Source of the DNA: an uncultured Sphingorhabdus sp.
Lineage (GTDB): Bacteria; Pseudomonadota; Alphaproteobacteria; Sphingomonadales; Sphingomonadaceae
Length of the DNA: 12,951 nt
Reading direction: 5' to 3'
NCBI GenBank assembly: GCA_937873665.1
Contig: CALMYW010000033.1
Location: 1-12,951 of the forward strand
Shown here: positions 1 through 7,859 of the stretch, one piece after another
How the letters are laid out: each line of letters starts with the position of its first letter
Position numbering within the stretch: position 1 is the stretch's first letter
Translations under genes and position numbers: made by a program
Notes under the pieces: generated by a model
Seen by the model: only the letters and a program-made list of their open reading frames with translations
The model's database searches: none
What the model was told of the DNA's origin: nothing

Positions 1-2655
1 CGGCATTGCGCGGAGATTTTGCGGCATCTCGGGTTCCGCCGTATGACGCAGACGGATCGCAGGGCGTTGTCGAGGTGGATTTCCGACGATCTTTGTGCGG
101 GCGGGCAGCCGATCAATGCCATGCTCGAGCATGTTTTCCTGTGGTGCCGCGACCGCCGTATCTATGGGCCGTCGCGCAAGGAGCTGGAACGCCTCGTCCG
201 TTCGCAACGACACCTCTATCTGGAGGCCCTGTTGGCCCGAGTCCGCGATCGGCTTGCGCCGGATGCGGTCGCCTTGCTGGAAGCCTCGCTCGCCGATCCC
301 GATGGCCCGACCGGCTTCAACACGATGAAGGGGGATGCAGGTCAGGCGACGCTCGAAAACATTCTTGGCGTGACCGCCAAACTCGCCTTTATCCAACGGC
401 TTGCTCTTCCCCGAGATTTCCTATCGGTCACGGGCAAGGCATGGGTCGATCAGATCGTTCGCCGGGTTGCCGGCGAGAAAGCCTCGGAGATGCGCCGGCA
501 TGTACCGGCGCGCCAGCTCGGGCTCTATGCCGTTTATCTGATGGCGCGGGAAGCTCAGCTTACGGATGCGATGGTCGACCTGCTGATCGAGACGGTCCAT
601 AAGATCGGATCGCGCTCGAAACGCAAGGTGGTGGGCGATATCGCGAAAGACATCGAGCGGGTCTATGGCAAGGAGCGACTCCTGGTCGAGATTGCCAGCG
701 CTTCGATCGACGATCCATCCGGGCGCATCTGCGATGTCATTTTCCCAATCGCCGGCAAGGACAAACTGGCGGCGATCATCAAGGAAAGCCAGGCAAAGGG
801 CGCCTTGGATCGGCGGATCTACAAGGTGATGCGGAGGTCATGGGCCAATCATTATCGCCGTATGCTGCCAAGCCTGCTTTCGGCACTGGAGTTCCGGTCG
901 AACAACGCCGTGTGGCGTCCGGTGCTGGCGGCCCTGGACTGGATCAGAAGCAAAGTGGATGATGGATGCCGCTACGTGCCGCCGCACGCAGTGCCGGTCG
1001 ACGAGGTCATTCCGGCGAGATGGCGCAGTTCCGTCATTGATGAAGAGGGGCGCGTAAACCGGATCAGTTATGAGCTTTGTGTCCTCGCGCAACTGCGCGA
1101 TCGCATCCGTTCTAAGGAAATCTGGGTTGTCGGGGCGGACCGATACCGCAATCCCGATGACGATCTTCCCAAGGACTTCGATGCGCGGCGAGAAGCATAT
1201 TACACAGGATTGAACCTGACGGCGGATGCGCGTGCATTTTCAAGCGCCATCCGGGAAGAGCTTGCTCAGGAACTGTTGCTCCTCAATGCCAATATTCCCC
1301 GGAACGACAAGGTTCGGCTGCTGTGGCGCGGCGAGAACCGTATATCTCTCACCCCGTTCAAACCCTTGCCCGAACCCAGGGGTCTCGCCTCGATCAAGAC
1401 CGAGATCGGCCAACGCTGGCCGATGACCGGGCTGCTCGACGTACTGAAGGAGGCTGCCCTTGATACGGGACTTCTCGAAGCGTTCGAAACATCGGCCTCG
1501 CGTGTTGCACTGCCGAAAACCGCGCTGGATCAACGTCTCCTGCTATGCCTCTACGGCCTGGGAACGAATGCCGGGCTCAAGCGGATCGCCGGCGCCACCC
1601 CCGATGTCAGCTATGAAGAGCTGCTGCATGTCCATCGCCGCTTCGTTCATGCCGCGGCGCTCAAGGAGGCGTGTGCCAGGGTTGCGAATGCGACCCTGGC
1701 AATCCGCAATGCTGCAGTCTGGGGGGACGCCGGCACGGCCTGTGCGTCAGATTCCACAAAGTTCGGAGCCTGGGATCGCAACCTGATGACGGAATGGCAT
1801 GCGCGTTATGGTGGACGGGGCGTCATGATCTACTGGCATGTCGAACGACGCGCGACATGCGTCTATTCCCAGCTCAAGCGCTGCTCTTCCTCCGAGGTCG
1901 CCTCCATGATCGAGGGCGTGCTGCGCCATTGCACCGACATGGAAATCCAGCGACAATATGTTGATAGTCATGGCCAAAGCGCGGTTGGCTTTGCATTTTG
2001 CCGGCTTCTCGGATTTGAGCTTGCACCCCGCCTGAAAGCGATCGCTCGCCAGAAGCTGGCTCTTCCCGATGTCGGCATGCGAACGCGGCTTCCCCACTTG
2101 CAGCCGATCCTCTCCAGTCCGATCAACTGGGATGAGATCGAGCAGCAATATGACGAGATGGTCAAATATGCAGCCGCGATGCAGACAAAAACCGCCGACC
2201 CGGAGGCGATCCTGCGCCGGTTTAGCCGCTCCGAGGTGATGCACCCGACCTACAAGGCGTTGAGTGAGCTGGGCCGCGCGGTCAAGACGATCTTCCTGTG
2301 CCGGTATCTGCGCGAGGAGTCCTTCCGCCGCGAAATTCATGAAGGCCTGAATGTCGTTGAAAACTGGAACAGTGCCAATGGGTTCGTTTTCTTCGGCAAG
2401 GGCGGCGAGATCGCCACTAACCGCATCGATGAGCAGCAGCTCTCGGTCCTGGCGCTACATTTGCTGCAAGCGTCGCTTGTCTATGTGAACACCCGAATGC
2501 TTCAGAGCGTGCTGGTGGAACCGAAATGGACGGGCCGGATGACGCCGGATGATTATCGCGGCCTCACACCGCTGATTTACAGCCACGTCAATCCTTATGG
2601 CCGCTTCGACCTCGATCTGAATAGCCGGATCGATTTTGGGCGGCTTGCTGCCTGA
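1..2655 (+). CDS. tnpA: Tn3-family transposase TnpA (5' end outside window)
   Basis: This is the DDE transposase of a Tn3-family element, which carries out replicative transposition by binding the terminal inverted repeats and forming a cointegrate. The reading frame is open from base 1 with no stop, so the gene starts upstream of the window; a TTG at 19 and an ATG at 61 are internal. About 884 codons are present, against roughly 950-1000 in full-length family members, so about 80-120 N-terminal residues are missing. The three acidic catalytic residues fit the Tn3 pattern: Asp in CASDSTKFG (codon at 1750), Asp in YVDSHGQS (codon at 1963) and Glu in [11 protein letters not shown] (codon at 2359). 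The C-terminus has the usual [17 protein letters not shown] end and a TGA stop at 2653. The visible part has no frameshift, so the gene looks functional. It is followed in the same direction by the resolvase, with a res-like spacer between. Family assignment is secure; the exact subgroup is not determined. Confidence 0.95.
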   Translation, partial: RHCAEILRHLGFRRMTQTDRRALSRWISDDLCAGGQPINAMLEHVFLWCRDRRIYGPSRKELERLVRSQRHLYLEALLARVRDRLAPDAVALLEASLADPDGPTGFNTMKGDAGQATLENILGVTAKLAFIQRLALPRDFLSVTGKAWVDQIVRRVAGEKASEMRRHVPARQLGLYAVYLMAREAQLTDAMVDLLIETVHKIGSRSKRKVVGDIAKDIERVYGKERLLVEIASASIDDPSGRICDVIFPIAGKDKLAAIIKESQAKGALDRRIYKVMRRSWANHYRRMLPSLLSALEFRSNNAVWRPVLAALDWIRSKVDDGCRYVPPHAVPVDEVIPARWRSSVIDEEGRVNRISYELCVLAQLRDRIRSKEIWVVGADRYRNPDDDLPKDFDARREAYYTGLNLTADARAFSSAIREELAQELLLLNANIPRNDKVRLLWRGENRISLTPFKPLPEPRGLASIKTEIGQRWPMTGLLDVLKEAALDTGLLEAFETSASRVALPKTALDQRLLLCLYGLGTNAGLKRIAGATPDVSYEELLHVHRRFVHAAALKEACARVANATLAIRNAAVWGDAGTACASDSTKFGAWDRNLMTEWHARYGGRGVMIYWHVERRATCVYSQLKRCSSSEVASMIEGVLRHCTDMEIQRQYVDSHGQSAVGFAFCRLLGFELAPRLKAIARQKLALPDVGMRTRLPHLQPILSSPINWDEIEQQYDEMVKYAAAMQTKTADPEAILRRFSRSEVMHPTYKALSELGRAVKTIFLCRYLREESFRREIHEGLNVVENWNSANGFVFFGKGGEIATNRIDEQQLSVLALHLLQASLVYVNTRMLQSVLVEPKWTGRMTPDDYRGLTPLIYSHVNPYGRFDLDLNSRIDFGRLAA

Positions 2656-2686
2656 CCGGGGCCTTTCCGCTCGCACCATTTGGGTG

Positions 2687-2790
2687 CACCCGAACGTGAC
2701 GATCGGAAGTGACATATACGACATGTCACAAAAGGGTGGTTCCGTCACCAATGTTACTGTACGAGGGCAAAGCCACCCTAATGTGACGGA
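2687..2790. promoter_or_regulatory. Putative res recombination site and resolvase operator between tnpA and tnpR
   Basis: The 142-bp spacer between the transposase stop and the resolvase start is dense in GTGAC/GTCAC half-sites. There is a perfect dyad GTGACAT-N7-ATGTCAC at 2709-2729, a spaced pair CCGTCAC (2742-2748) and GTGACGG (2783-2789), a single GTGACG at 2696-2701, and a degenerate GTTAC at 2753. The words at 2687-2701 and 2774-2788 are 15-bp direct repeats with two mismatches (CACCC-K-AA-Y-GTGACG). Tn3-family res sites are about 100-130 bp, contain three dimer-binding subsites, and lie next to tnpR, where resolvase also represses its own promoter. The arrangement fits, but which dyad is the crossover subsite I is not certain; 2709-2729 is the most symmetric candidate. 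Confidence 0.6.
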
Positions 2791-2797
2791 TTTGCCC

Positions 2798-3664
2798 ATG
2801 ACCCGCGTCGGCTACGCCCGCGTCAGCACCATCGACCAGGATCTCGACATCCAGGTTGCCCGGTTGAAGGCAGCGGGCTGTGAAATCCTCCGCTCCGAAA
2901 CAGGCTCGGGCGCATCGCGCACTGGACGCACGGAGCTTGAGACGATCATGCAGTTCCTGCGCGCCGATGACGAACTCGTCGTCCTGCGTCTCGATCGGCT
3001 CGGTCGCTCCACACGCGATGTTCTCAATCTGGTTCATGAACTCGACCAGAAGGGAGCCTCATTGCGGGTGCTTGAGCCGGAGGTGACGACGGCCGGAAGC
3101 ATGGGGCGGATGGTGATCACCATTCTGGGCATGGTCGCGGACATGGAACTGACGTTCATCAAGGACCGGCAGCGCGCCGGGATCGAGGCGGCGCGCGCCG
3201 AAGGCGTCTACAAAGGCCGGAAGAAAAACATCGATGACGATGAAATCCGACGCCGGATCACCGCCGGCGCGAGCAAGGCCAGCGTCGCGCGCGACCTCAA
3301 GATCTCAAGAATGACCGTCTATCGGGCGCTTGACGTCATTCCTTCAAGGATCGGGCTGCCGGAAAAGCCGCCTTCTGTCACCATCGCCCTGCATCTGACC
3401 ATCGAGAACTTCAACAAGCATGGTCGTGGCAGAAAGCCCGCTCGCGAGCGCATTGAGGCGATGCTGGAGCGGGATTACCAGATGCAAAAGACCGGGAACT
3501 GCGATTACACGCTGACCGTCGCCTATGATCAGGGTGCCGATGGCGTCAGCCTCGATGATGAGATCGCATCTCTCCAGACAGAGATGTTCAACATCGCAGA
3601 GAGCTACAGGTGCTCGATCGAGACCGATGTTTACGAGATTGGAGGACAAGAGCGAGCCTGGTAG
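2798..3664 (+). CDS. tnpR: Tn3-family serine resolvase TnpR with C-terminal extension
   Basis: This is a site-specific serine recombinase that resolves transposition cointegrates at res. The ATG at 2798 is chosen because it begins MTRVGYARVSTIDQD, the typical resolvase start. The frame stays open back to 2636, but those 54 codons overlap tnpA and the res-like repeats and do not look like resolvase. The protein is 288 residues. The catalytic domain (about 1-135) has the nucleophile Ser10 in YARVST and the RLDRLGRS motif at 64-71. A short linker (GVYKGRKK) is followed by a helix-turn-helix (about 148-182) with KISRMTVYRAL. Classical Tn3/gamma-delta resolvases end here at about 185 residues. This one continues for about 100 residues (about 190-288), rich in charged residues and ending EIGGQERAW. 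Long C-terminal extensions are known in the ISXc5/Tn5044-type resolvases, which I take as the nearest group. Shine-Dalgarno support is weak (a GGA about 9 bases upstream). Confidence 0.92.
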   Translation: MTRVGYARVSTIDQDLDIQVARLKAAGCEILRSETGSGASRTGRTELETIMQFLRADDELVVLRLDRLGRSTRDVLNLVHELDQKGASLRVLEPEVTTAGSMGRMVITILGMVADMELTFIKDRQRAGIEAARAEGVYKGRKKNIDDDEIRRRITAGASKASVARDLKISRMTVYRALDVIPSRIGLPEKPPSVTIALHLTIENFNKHGRGRKPARERIEAMLERDYQMQKTGNCDYTLTVAYDQGADGVSLDDEIASLQTEMFNIAESYRCSIETDVYEIGGQERAW

Positions 3665-3668
3665 ATCG

Positions 3669-3697
3669 CCATGTTCAATCTTTGTTCTTCAACATGG
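3669..3697 (+). terminator. Weak inverted repeat just after tnpR
   Basis: CCATGTT at 3669-3675 pairs with AACATGG at 3691-3697 across a 15-base loop, starting five bases after the resolvase stop codon. There is no following T-run, so it is at best a weak or Rho-assisted terminator. Confidence 0.2.
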
Positions 3698-3768
3698 CCA
3701 AAATCGCAGCTTCGGGCCGACTGGGCCAACTACGGAGTCGATCTATCAACCATCTGATAATGGTATCA

Positions 3769-3798
3769 GGTTGGTGGGGTAAAGGTGCCCCATCAACC
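3769..3798. repeat. Strong 11-bp hairpin with flanking repeated words
   Basis: GGTTGGTGGGG (3769-3779) pairs with CCCCATCAACC (3788-3798) across an 8-base loop; ten Watson-Crick pairs and one G-T pair form. Neither strand has a T-run after the stem, so it is not a classical intrinsic terminator. The right arm includes one of the three ATCAACCAT copies in this spacer. It may be a remnant of a transposon end, a protein-binding dyad or a palindromic repeat. Confidence 0.45.
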
Positions 3799-3930
3799 AT
3801 TAAATCCGTATACCCACTCATTATAGGACTCCCTAATATGGTTGATATTATTTTGCAGTTCTCGTTGCGAGTATATGGGGACGCAACTTGGCGCAGAATG
3901 TTTGGCCTGCTCAATTATTGATAGTTCTGC

Positions 3931-5622
3931 TCATTGATGGCTGTCAAAAGGCAGACCCAGATCGCCTATGTGCTCTTGGCGTAGACGACGCTTGTCGATC
4001 TTGCCGGATGCTATTCTGGGCAATTGCTCTGTACACAGTTTCAAGTACTCAGGCACTTTGAATTTGGCTAGCTTCGATTGCAGATAGTCAGAAATTGCGA
4101 CATTTTTTGCATCCGCGCTTATGTAAAGTGTCGCGGCAACGGTTTCTCCTAGACGTTCATCAGGCACACCATAAACGCTGGCTTCTATCACGTCAGGATG
4201 ATCCAGCAAGGCGTCTTCTACCTCGCCACAGCCAATGTTCTCACCACCCCGAATAATGAGTTGCTTAATGCGGTCGACCACATAAAGATGCCCGTCATTG
4301 ATATAGGCTACATCACCAGTTCGGAACCACTCTCCGACAAATGACTCTTTGTTGGCCTGGGGCTGATTCCAATATCCGTGAATTACAGAGGTGCCCCGGA
4401 CAACGAGTTCACCTCGATCCCCAGGAGGCAAAAAGTTGCCCTGTTCATCAATCGTTGAAACTTCCAGTACTGCAGAGCACATGCCAGACGAGTTGGGATT
4501 TTTTAGGTAGTCCGCCCCGTAAATACCGGTACCAATCGAATTGGTTTCGGTCATTCCCCAGCCAGTAAAGGGCGCGGCATTTTTTAGCGATTGTCCAATG
4601 TCCTTCACCTGGGACGTAGCACGCGCGGATCCTCCGCCACCTGTTGAGCGTAGACTTTCTAAATTTCTGTGTGATCGTTTTGCATACTCAACTAAATCAC
4701 CGGTCATCGCTGGTGTCCCAACAAAGGTCGATATGCCTTCGTTATCGATGATATCTGCAGCGGTGGCCGCATCCCATTTGTACATGGAGACGATCTTCCT
4801 TTGCGTGCGGAAGGCAGATAGCAACACTGCGTGCAGTCCATTCACGTGGAACAACGGCATTGCCAGTAAGGCGGTGCTCTGAGATTTTGCTGCGCTTCCT
4901 ATTTTCTCCTGATCAAATTCGCCGTTCTCCATTATGAAATGAGTGACGAAGTCGACCTCCCACGAAAGTAGCGCCGCGAGAATGTTGCGGTGAGTAGATA
5001 CGGATCCCTTGGGGTGGCCAGTTGAACCGGATGTAAACAGTATTACCGCATCGTCGTCCGGGTGAATACCTACCGATGGCATAGGGTCGTTGGAGCTTGT
5101 CAGTGTGTCTATTGGAGTGGTCGAGTCTGACGGGGCTGCACGTACGGCGATGATATGGGGAGTAGACTCCGGAGCGATGTGGGAGATACGTTCTATCCGC
5201 TCCTGGTCCGCTATGACCACGGTAACGCCCGTGAGCTTAAACGCATAGTCGATTTCTTCCGGCTGCCACCAGGCATTAATTGCTACCGCGATAGCGCCAA
5301 TGGACGTTATGGCTTCAAGGGCAATGGGCCATTCCGGGTAGTTGCGCATCGCTATAGCAACGCGGTCCCCATGTTTCACGCCATATCGACTCTGCAGTTG
5401 CTGAGCCAGGCTTGCGGCCATTCGATAGACTTCTTGAAAGGTATAGCATTCGTCTTCATAGGCATAGAACGGCTCATCGCTGAGATTGTCCTCATAGAGC
5501 TGACGGAGAGACTGAGGGCCGTTTACAAACCACTTTTGCGTGGCGCCCTTGACTTCAACTTCTTGGAGCTCCCAAGGCGCCTTCTCGGAGGTCACCATTC
5601 CCACCACGTCGTGTCGATTCAT
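3931..5622 (-). CDS. AMP-forming acyl-CoA ligase (class I adenylating enzyme), substrate unknown
   Basis: The 563-residue protein would activate a carboxylic acid to its acyl-AMP and then to the CoA thioester. The adenylating-family motifs appear in order: the P-loop FTSGSTGHPKG at 196-206, LFHVNG near 257-262, GWGMTET at 354-360, GDRGELVVRG at 401-410, WFRTGD at 432-437, the hinge region RIKQLIIRGGENI at 451-463, and the catalytic lysine Lys541 in ASGKIDKR. Length and motifs fit the fatty acyl/4-coumarate-type CoA ligases and not acetyl-CoA synthetase. I cannot deduce the acid from sequence. The ATG at 5622 has AAGGA close upstream (only about 2 bases away), and Met9 is an alternative start. 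The gene is last in the minus-strand series, downstream of acs with a 136-bp gap containing a candidate promoter. Its base composition is visibly more AT-rich and its codon use looser than in acs, which suggests a separate origin or independent transcription. Confidence 0.9.
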   Translation of the reverse strand: MNRHDVVGMVTSEKAPWELQEVEVKGATQKWFVNGPQSLRQLYEDNLSDEPFYAYEDECYTFQEVYRMAASLAQQLQSRYGVKHGDRVAIAMRNYPEWPIALEAITSIGAIAVAINAWWQPEEIDYAFKLTGVTVVIADQERIERISHIAPESTPHIIAVRAAPSDSTTPIDTLTSSNDPMPSVGIHPDDDAVILFTSGSTGHPKGSVSTHRNILAALLSWEVDFVTHFIMENGEFDQEKIGSAAKSQSTALLAMPLFHVNGLHAVLLSAFRTQRKIVSMYKWDAATAADIIDNEGISTFVGTPAMTGDLVEYAKRSHRNLESLRSTGGGGSARATSQVKDIGQSLKNAAPFTGWGMTETNSIGTGIYGADYLKNPNSSGMCSAVLEVSTIDEQGNFLPPGDRGELVVRGTSVIHGYWNQPQANKESFVGEWFRTGDVAYINDGHLYVVDRIKQLIIRGGENIGCGEVEDALLDHPDVIEASVYGVPDERLGETVAATLYISADAKNVAISDYLQSKLAKFKVPEYLKLCTEQLPRIASGKIDKRRLRQEHIGDLGLPFDSHQ

Positions 5623-5758
5623 CGTCCTTGTAGCCCATCCACTGCCATATTATTGTCAGGACTATTAGTATCAAGAACTGGGCTAATCGATACATGACAT
5701 TAATGCCAAATTGTTGATATATCTGATCACTTATCGAGAATCACCTGCATTTTGAGAA
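5623..5758. other. Intergenic spacer between acs and the acyl-CoA ligase
   Basis: This AT-rich 136-bp spacer holds the candidate promoter near the ligase start. I see no convincing intrinsic terminator for acs, so read-through into the ligase is possible. Confidence 0.4.
5647..5674 (-). promoter_or_regulatory. Candidate sigma-70-type promoter for the acyl-CoA ligase
   Basis: On the minus strand TTGATA (plus 5669-5674) is followed after 16 bases by TAATAT (plus 5647-5652), about 25 bases before the ligase ATG. The -35 matches five of six consensus bases; the -10 is only partial. It would let the ligase be transcribed separately from acs. Confidence 0.3.
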
Positions 5759-7690
5759 TTAAGATAACTTGTTGGCGACAAGGTGATCCACCACAGAGGG
5801 ATCCGCCAGGGTGCTGGTATCGCCCAGGCTGTCCAGCTCGTTCTCGGCGATCTTGCGCAGGATGCGACGCATGATCTTGCCGGAGCGCGTCTTGGGCAGG
5901 CCCGGGGCCCACTGGATAATGTCGGGCTTGGCGATGGGGCCGATTTCCTTCACACACAGCTGGATCAACTCCGCGCGCAAGTCGTCGTCCGGCTCCACGC
6001 CTGCCATCGGGGTGACATAGGCGTAGATACCCTGGCCCTTGATATCGTGGGGGAAGCCGACCACGGCGGCCTCTGCGATCTTGTCGTGCAGTACCAGGGC
6101 GCTCTCCACCTCGGCGGTGCCCATGCGGTGGCCGGATACGTTGAGCACGTCGTCCACACGGCCGGTGATCCAGTAGTAGCCGTCCTCGTCGCGGGTGGCG
6201 CCGTCACCGGTGAAGTAGTAGCCGGCATAGTTGCTGAAGTAGGTGTCTATCATGCGCTGGTGATCGCCATAGACACTGCGGATCTGGCTGGGCCAGGAGG
6301 ACTTCACCACCAGGTAGCCGGAACCGGCGCCTTCAACCTCGGAGCCGTCTTCGTTCAGCAGGGCCAGCTCCACACCGAAGAAGGGGAAGGTGGCGGAACC
6401 GGGCTTGAGGTCTACAGCCCCGGGCAGCGGGGTGATCATGTGGGCGCCGGTCTCGGTCTGCCACCAGGTATCGATGATGGGGCAACGCTCGTCGCCGACC
6501 ACGCGGTGGTACCACTCCCAGGCCTCCGGGTTGATAGGCTCACCCACGGTGCCAAGCAGGCGCAGGCTGGAACGGGAGGAGCGGGTAACCGGCTCATCGC
6601 CCACCGCCATCAGGGCGCGGATCGCCGTGGGGGCAGTGTAGAAAGTGTTGACCTGGTGCTTGTCCACCACTTCCCAGCAGCGGCCGGCATCGGGGTAGGT
6701 GGGGACGCCCTCGAACATCAGGGAGATGGCGCCGTTGGCCAGGGGGCCGTAGACGATGTAGGTGTGGCCGGTCACCCAGCCCACATCGGCGGTGCACCAA
6801 TAGACCTCGCCCTCGCGATAGTCGAACACGTACTTGAAGGTCATGGCCGCCTGCAGCAGGTAGCCGCCGGTGGTGTGCAGCACGCCCTTGGGCTTGCCGG
6901 TGGAGCCGGAAGTATAGAGGATGAACAGCGGGTCTTCGGAGTCCATGGGCTCCGGCGCGCAATCGGCGTCGGCGCCAGCCATCAACTCGTGGTACCACTG
7001 GTCGCGGCCTTCCACCCAGTTGACGTCATTGCCGGTGCGCTCTACCACCAGGCAGGTGTGTACATTGGGGCAGGACTGCAGCGCCTTGTCGGCGTTGACC
7101 TTGAGCGGTACCGAGCGTCCACCGCGCACGCCCTCGTCGGCAGTGATCACGGTCTGGCAGTCGGAATCGAGGATACGATCCTTCAGCGCTTCGGGCGAGA
7201 AGCCGCCGAACACAATGGAGTGAACCGCGCCGATGCGGGTACAGGCGAGCATGGCGTAGGCCGCCTCGGGAATCATCGGCATGTAGATGCAGACCCGGTC
7301 GCCTTTCTGTACGCCGCGCGCCTTCAACACGTTAGCCAGCTTACAGACCTGTTCCTTCAGCTCGCCATAGGTGATGTGCTTGCTGTCGGCGGGATCATCC
7401 CCCTCCCAGATCAGCGCGGTCTGGTCGGCGCGCTCCGGCAGGTGACGGTCGATACAGTTGTAGCTGACATTGAGCTTGCCGCCTGAGAACCAGGCAGCCT
7501 CGCCCTTCACGAAATCGTAGTTGACCACGCTGTCCCAGGGCTGGTCCCAACTCAGGAACTCACTGGCCATCTCGCCAAAGAAGCCCTCGGGATCCTCGAT
7601 GGAGCGCTTGTACATGGCCTGGTACTTCTCGGCGTTGATGTGCGCGTCTTTGAAATTCGCTGGTACTGGGTGTGTCTGAAACTCGGACAT
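5759..7690 (-). CDS. acs: Acetyl-CoA synthetase (AMP-forming)
   Basis: This cytosolic enzyme converts acetate, ATP and CoA to acetyl-CoA, AMP and pyrophosphate. At 643 residues it has the usual Acs length, with full motifs: the P-loop [11 protein letters not shown] at 259-269, [10 protein letters not shown] at 302-311, [10 protein letters not shown] at 380-389, DTWWQTETG at 407-415 and [11 protein letters not shown] at 599-609. Trp410 in DTWWQTETG corresponds to the tryptophan that closes the small acetate pocket in Salmonella Acs (W414), so acetate (possibly propionate) is the expected substrate. Lys605 is the catalytic lysine that Pat/CobB-type systems acetylate reversibly in other bacteria. 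The ATG at 7690 has AGGAG about 6 bases upstream. It lies downstream of the GRE/aldehyde dehydrogenase operon on the same strand, separated by 169 bp with a hairpin. It may complete that pathway by activating the acetate made by the dehydrogenase, or be an ordinary housekeeping acs that is simply adjacent. Confidence 0.97.
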   Translation of the reverse strand: MSEFQTHPVPANFKDAHINAEKYQAMYKRSIEDPEGFFGEMASEFLSWDQPWDSVVNYDFVKGEAAWFSGGKLNVSYNCIDRHLPERADQTALIWEGDDPADSKHITYGELKEQVCKLANVLKARGVQKGDRVCIYMPMIPEAAYAMLACTRIGAVHSIVFGGFSPEALKDRILDSDCQTVITADEGVRGGRSVPLKVNADKALQSCPNVHTCLVVERTGNDVNWVEGRDQWYHELMAGADADCAPEPMDSEDPLFILYTSGSTGKPKGVLHTTGGYLLQAAMTFKYVFDYREGEVYWCTADVGWVTGHTYIVYGPLANGAISLMFEGVPTYPDAGRCWEVVDKHQVNTFYTAPTAIRALMAVGDEPVTRSSRSSLRLLGTVGEPINPEAWEWYHRVVGDERCPIIDTWWQTETGAHMITPLPGAVDLKPGSATFPFFGVELALLNEDGSEVEGAGSGYLVVKSSWPSQIRSVYGDHQRMIDTYFSNYAGYYFTGDGATRDEDGYYWITGRVDDVLNVSGHRMGTAEVESALVLHDKIAEAAVVGFPHDIKGQGIYAYVTPMAGVEPDDDLRAELIQLCVKEIGPIAKPDIIQWAPGLPKTRSGKIMRRILRKIAENELDSLGDTSTLADPSVVDHLVANKLS

Positions 7691-7803
7691 TCCAACTCCT
7701 GTAGTAAGGATAGGTCACTGAGCCATTCAACACGTGACCAAGTCGGGGTTAAATTCAAGCTGGCACGGCGAGAATGGTTGAGACTAAATTTTCTGGCATT
7801 AGA

Positions 7804-7833
7804 AATGCCCCAAGGTGATTACCAAGGGGCATT
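7804..7833 (-). terminator. Hairpin downstream of aldehyde dehydrogenase
   Basis: AATGCCCC (7804-7811) pairs perfectly with GGGGCATT (7826-7833), with a further GGT/ACC pairing inside the loop. It lies 26 bases past the aldehyde dehydrogenase stop in the direction of transcription. On the minus strand the stem is followed only by a short TTTCT-like tract, so termination is probably partial. It separates the GRE operon from acs and suggests acs has its own promoter within 7691-7803. Confidence 0.55.
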
Positions 7834-7859
7834 AAGACCATTAAGGCAGTAGTTTGGAC

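Larger units (their letters stand above)
3665..3930. other. Non-coding junction between transposon module and metabolic cluster
   Basis: This 266-bp stretch lies between the ends of two convergent genes and holds no gene I can support. Short frames run through it but show no Shine-Dalgarno or family similarity. It is more AT-rich than the transposon genes. It contains a 7-bp inverted repeat just after the resolvase stop, a strong hairpin at 3769-3798, and three copies of ATCAACCAT (3745-3753 and 3792-3800 on plus, 3838-3846 on minus). The right terminal inverted repeat of the Tn3-like element would be expected in or near here. Tn3-type repeats end in GGGG when read from outside; the only such end is the CCCC at 3788-3791, and the bases inside it do not convincingly match known 38-bp repeats. 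Confidence 0.6.

Noticed and set aside
1747..2340. Minus-strand open frame opposite the transposase catalytic region
   Set aside because: It overlaps the DDE catalytic core of TnpA in antisense; low-complexity shadow translation.
2636..2797. N-terminal 54-codon extension of the resolvase frame
   Set aside because: It overlaps the tnpA stop and the res-like repeats, and the translation is not resolvase-like; the ATG at 2798 gives the canonical resolvase N-terminus.
3751..3791. Possible Tn3 38-bp right terminal repeat ending in CCCC at 3788-3791
   Set aside because: Read inward it begins GGGGCACC, but it lacks the conserved inner half (CGGAAAA...TAAG type) of known Tn3 repeats, and the partner end is outside the window.
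3610..3921. Small plus-strand frames crossing the end of tnpR and the spacer
   Set aside because: They overlap tnpR out of frame, have no ribosome binding site and resemble no known protein.
5783..7486. Long plus-strand open frame (567 codons) opposite acs
   Set aside because: It is the antisense shadow of a GC-rich, fully motif-supported acs gene; the translation is Gly/Val/His-rich with no family motif or ribosome binding site.
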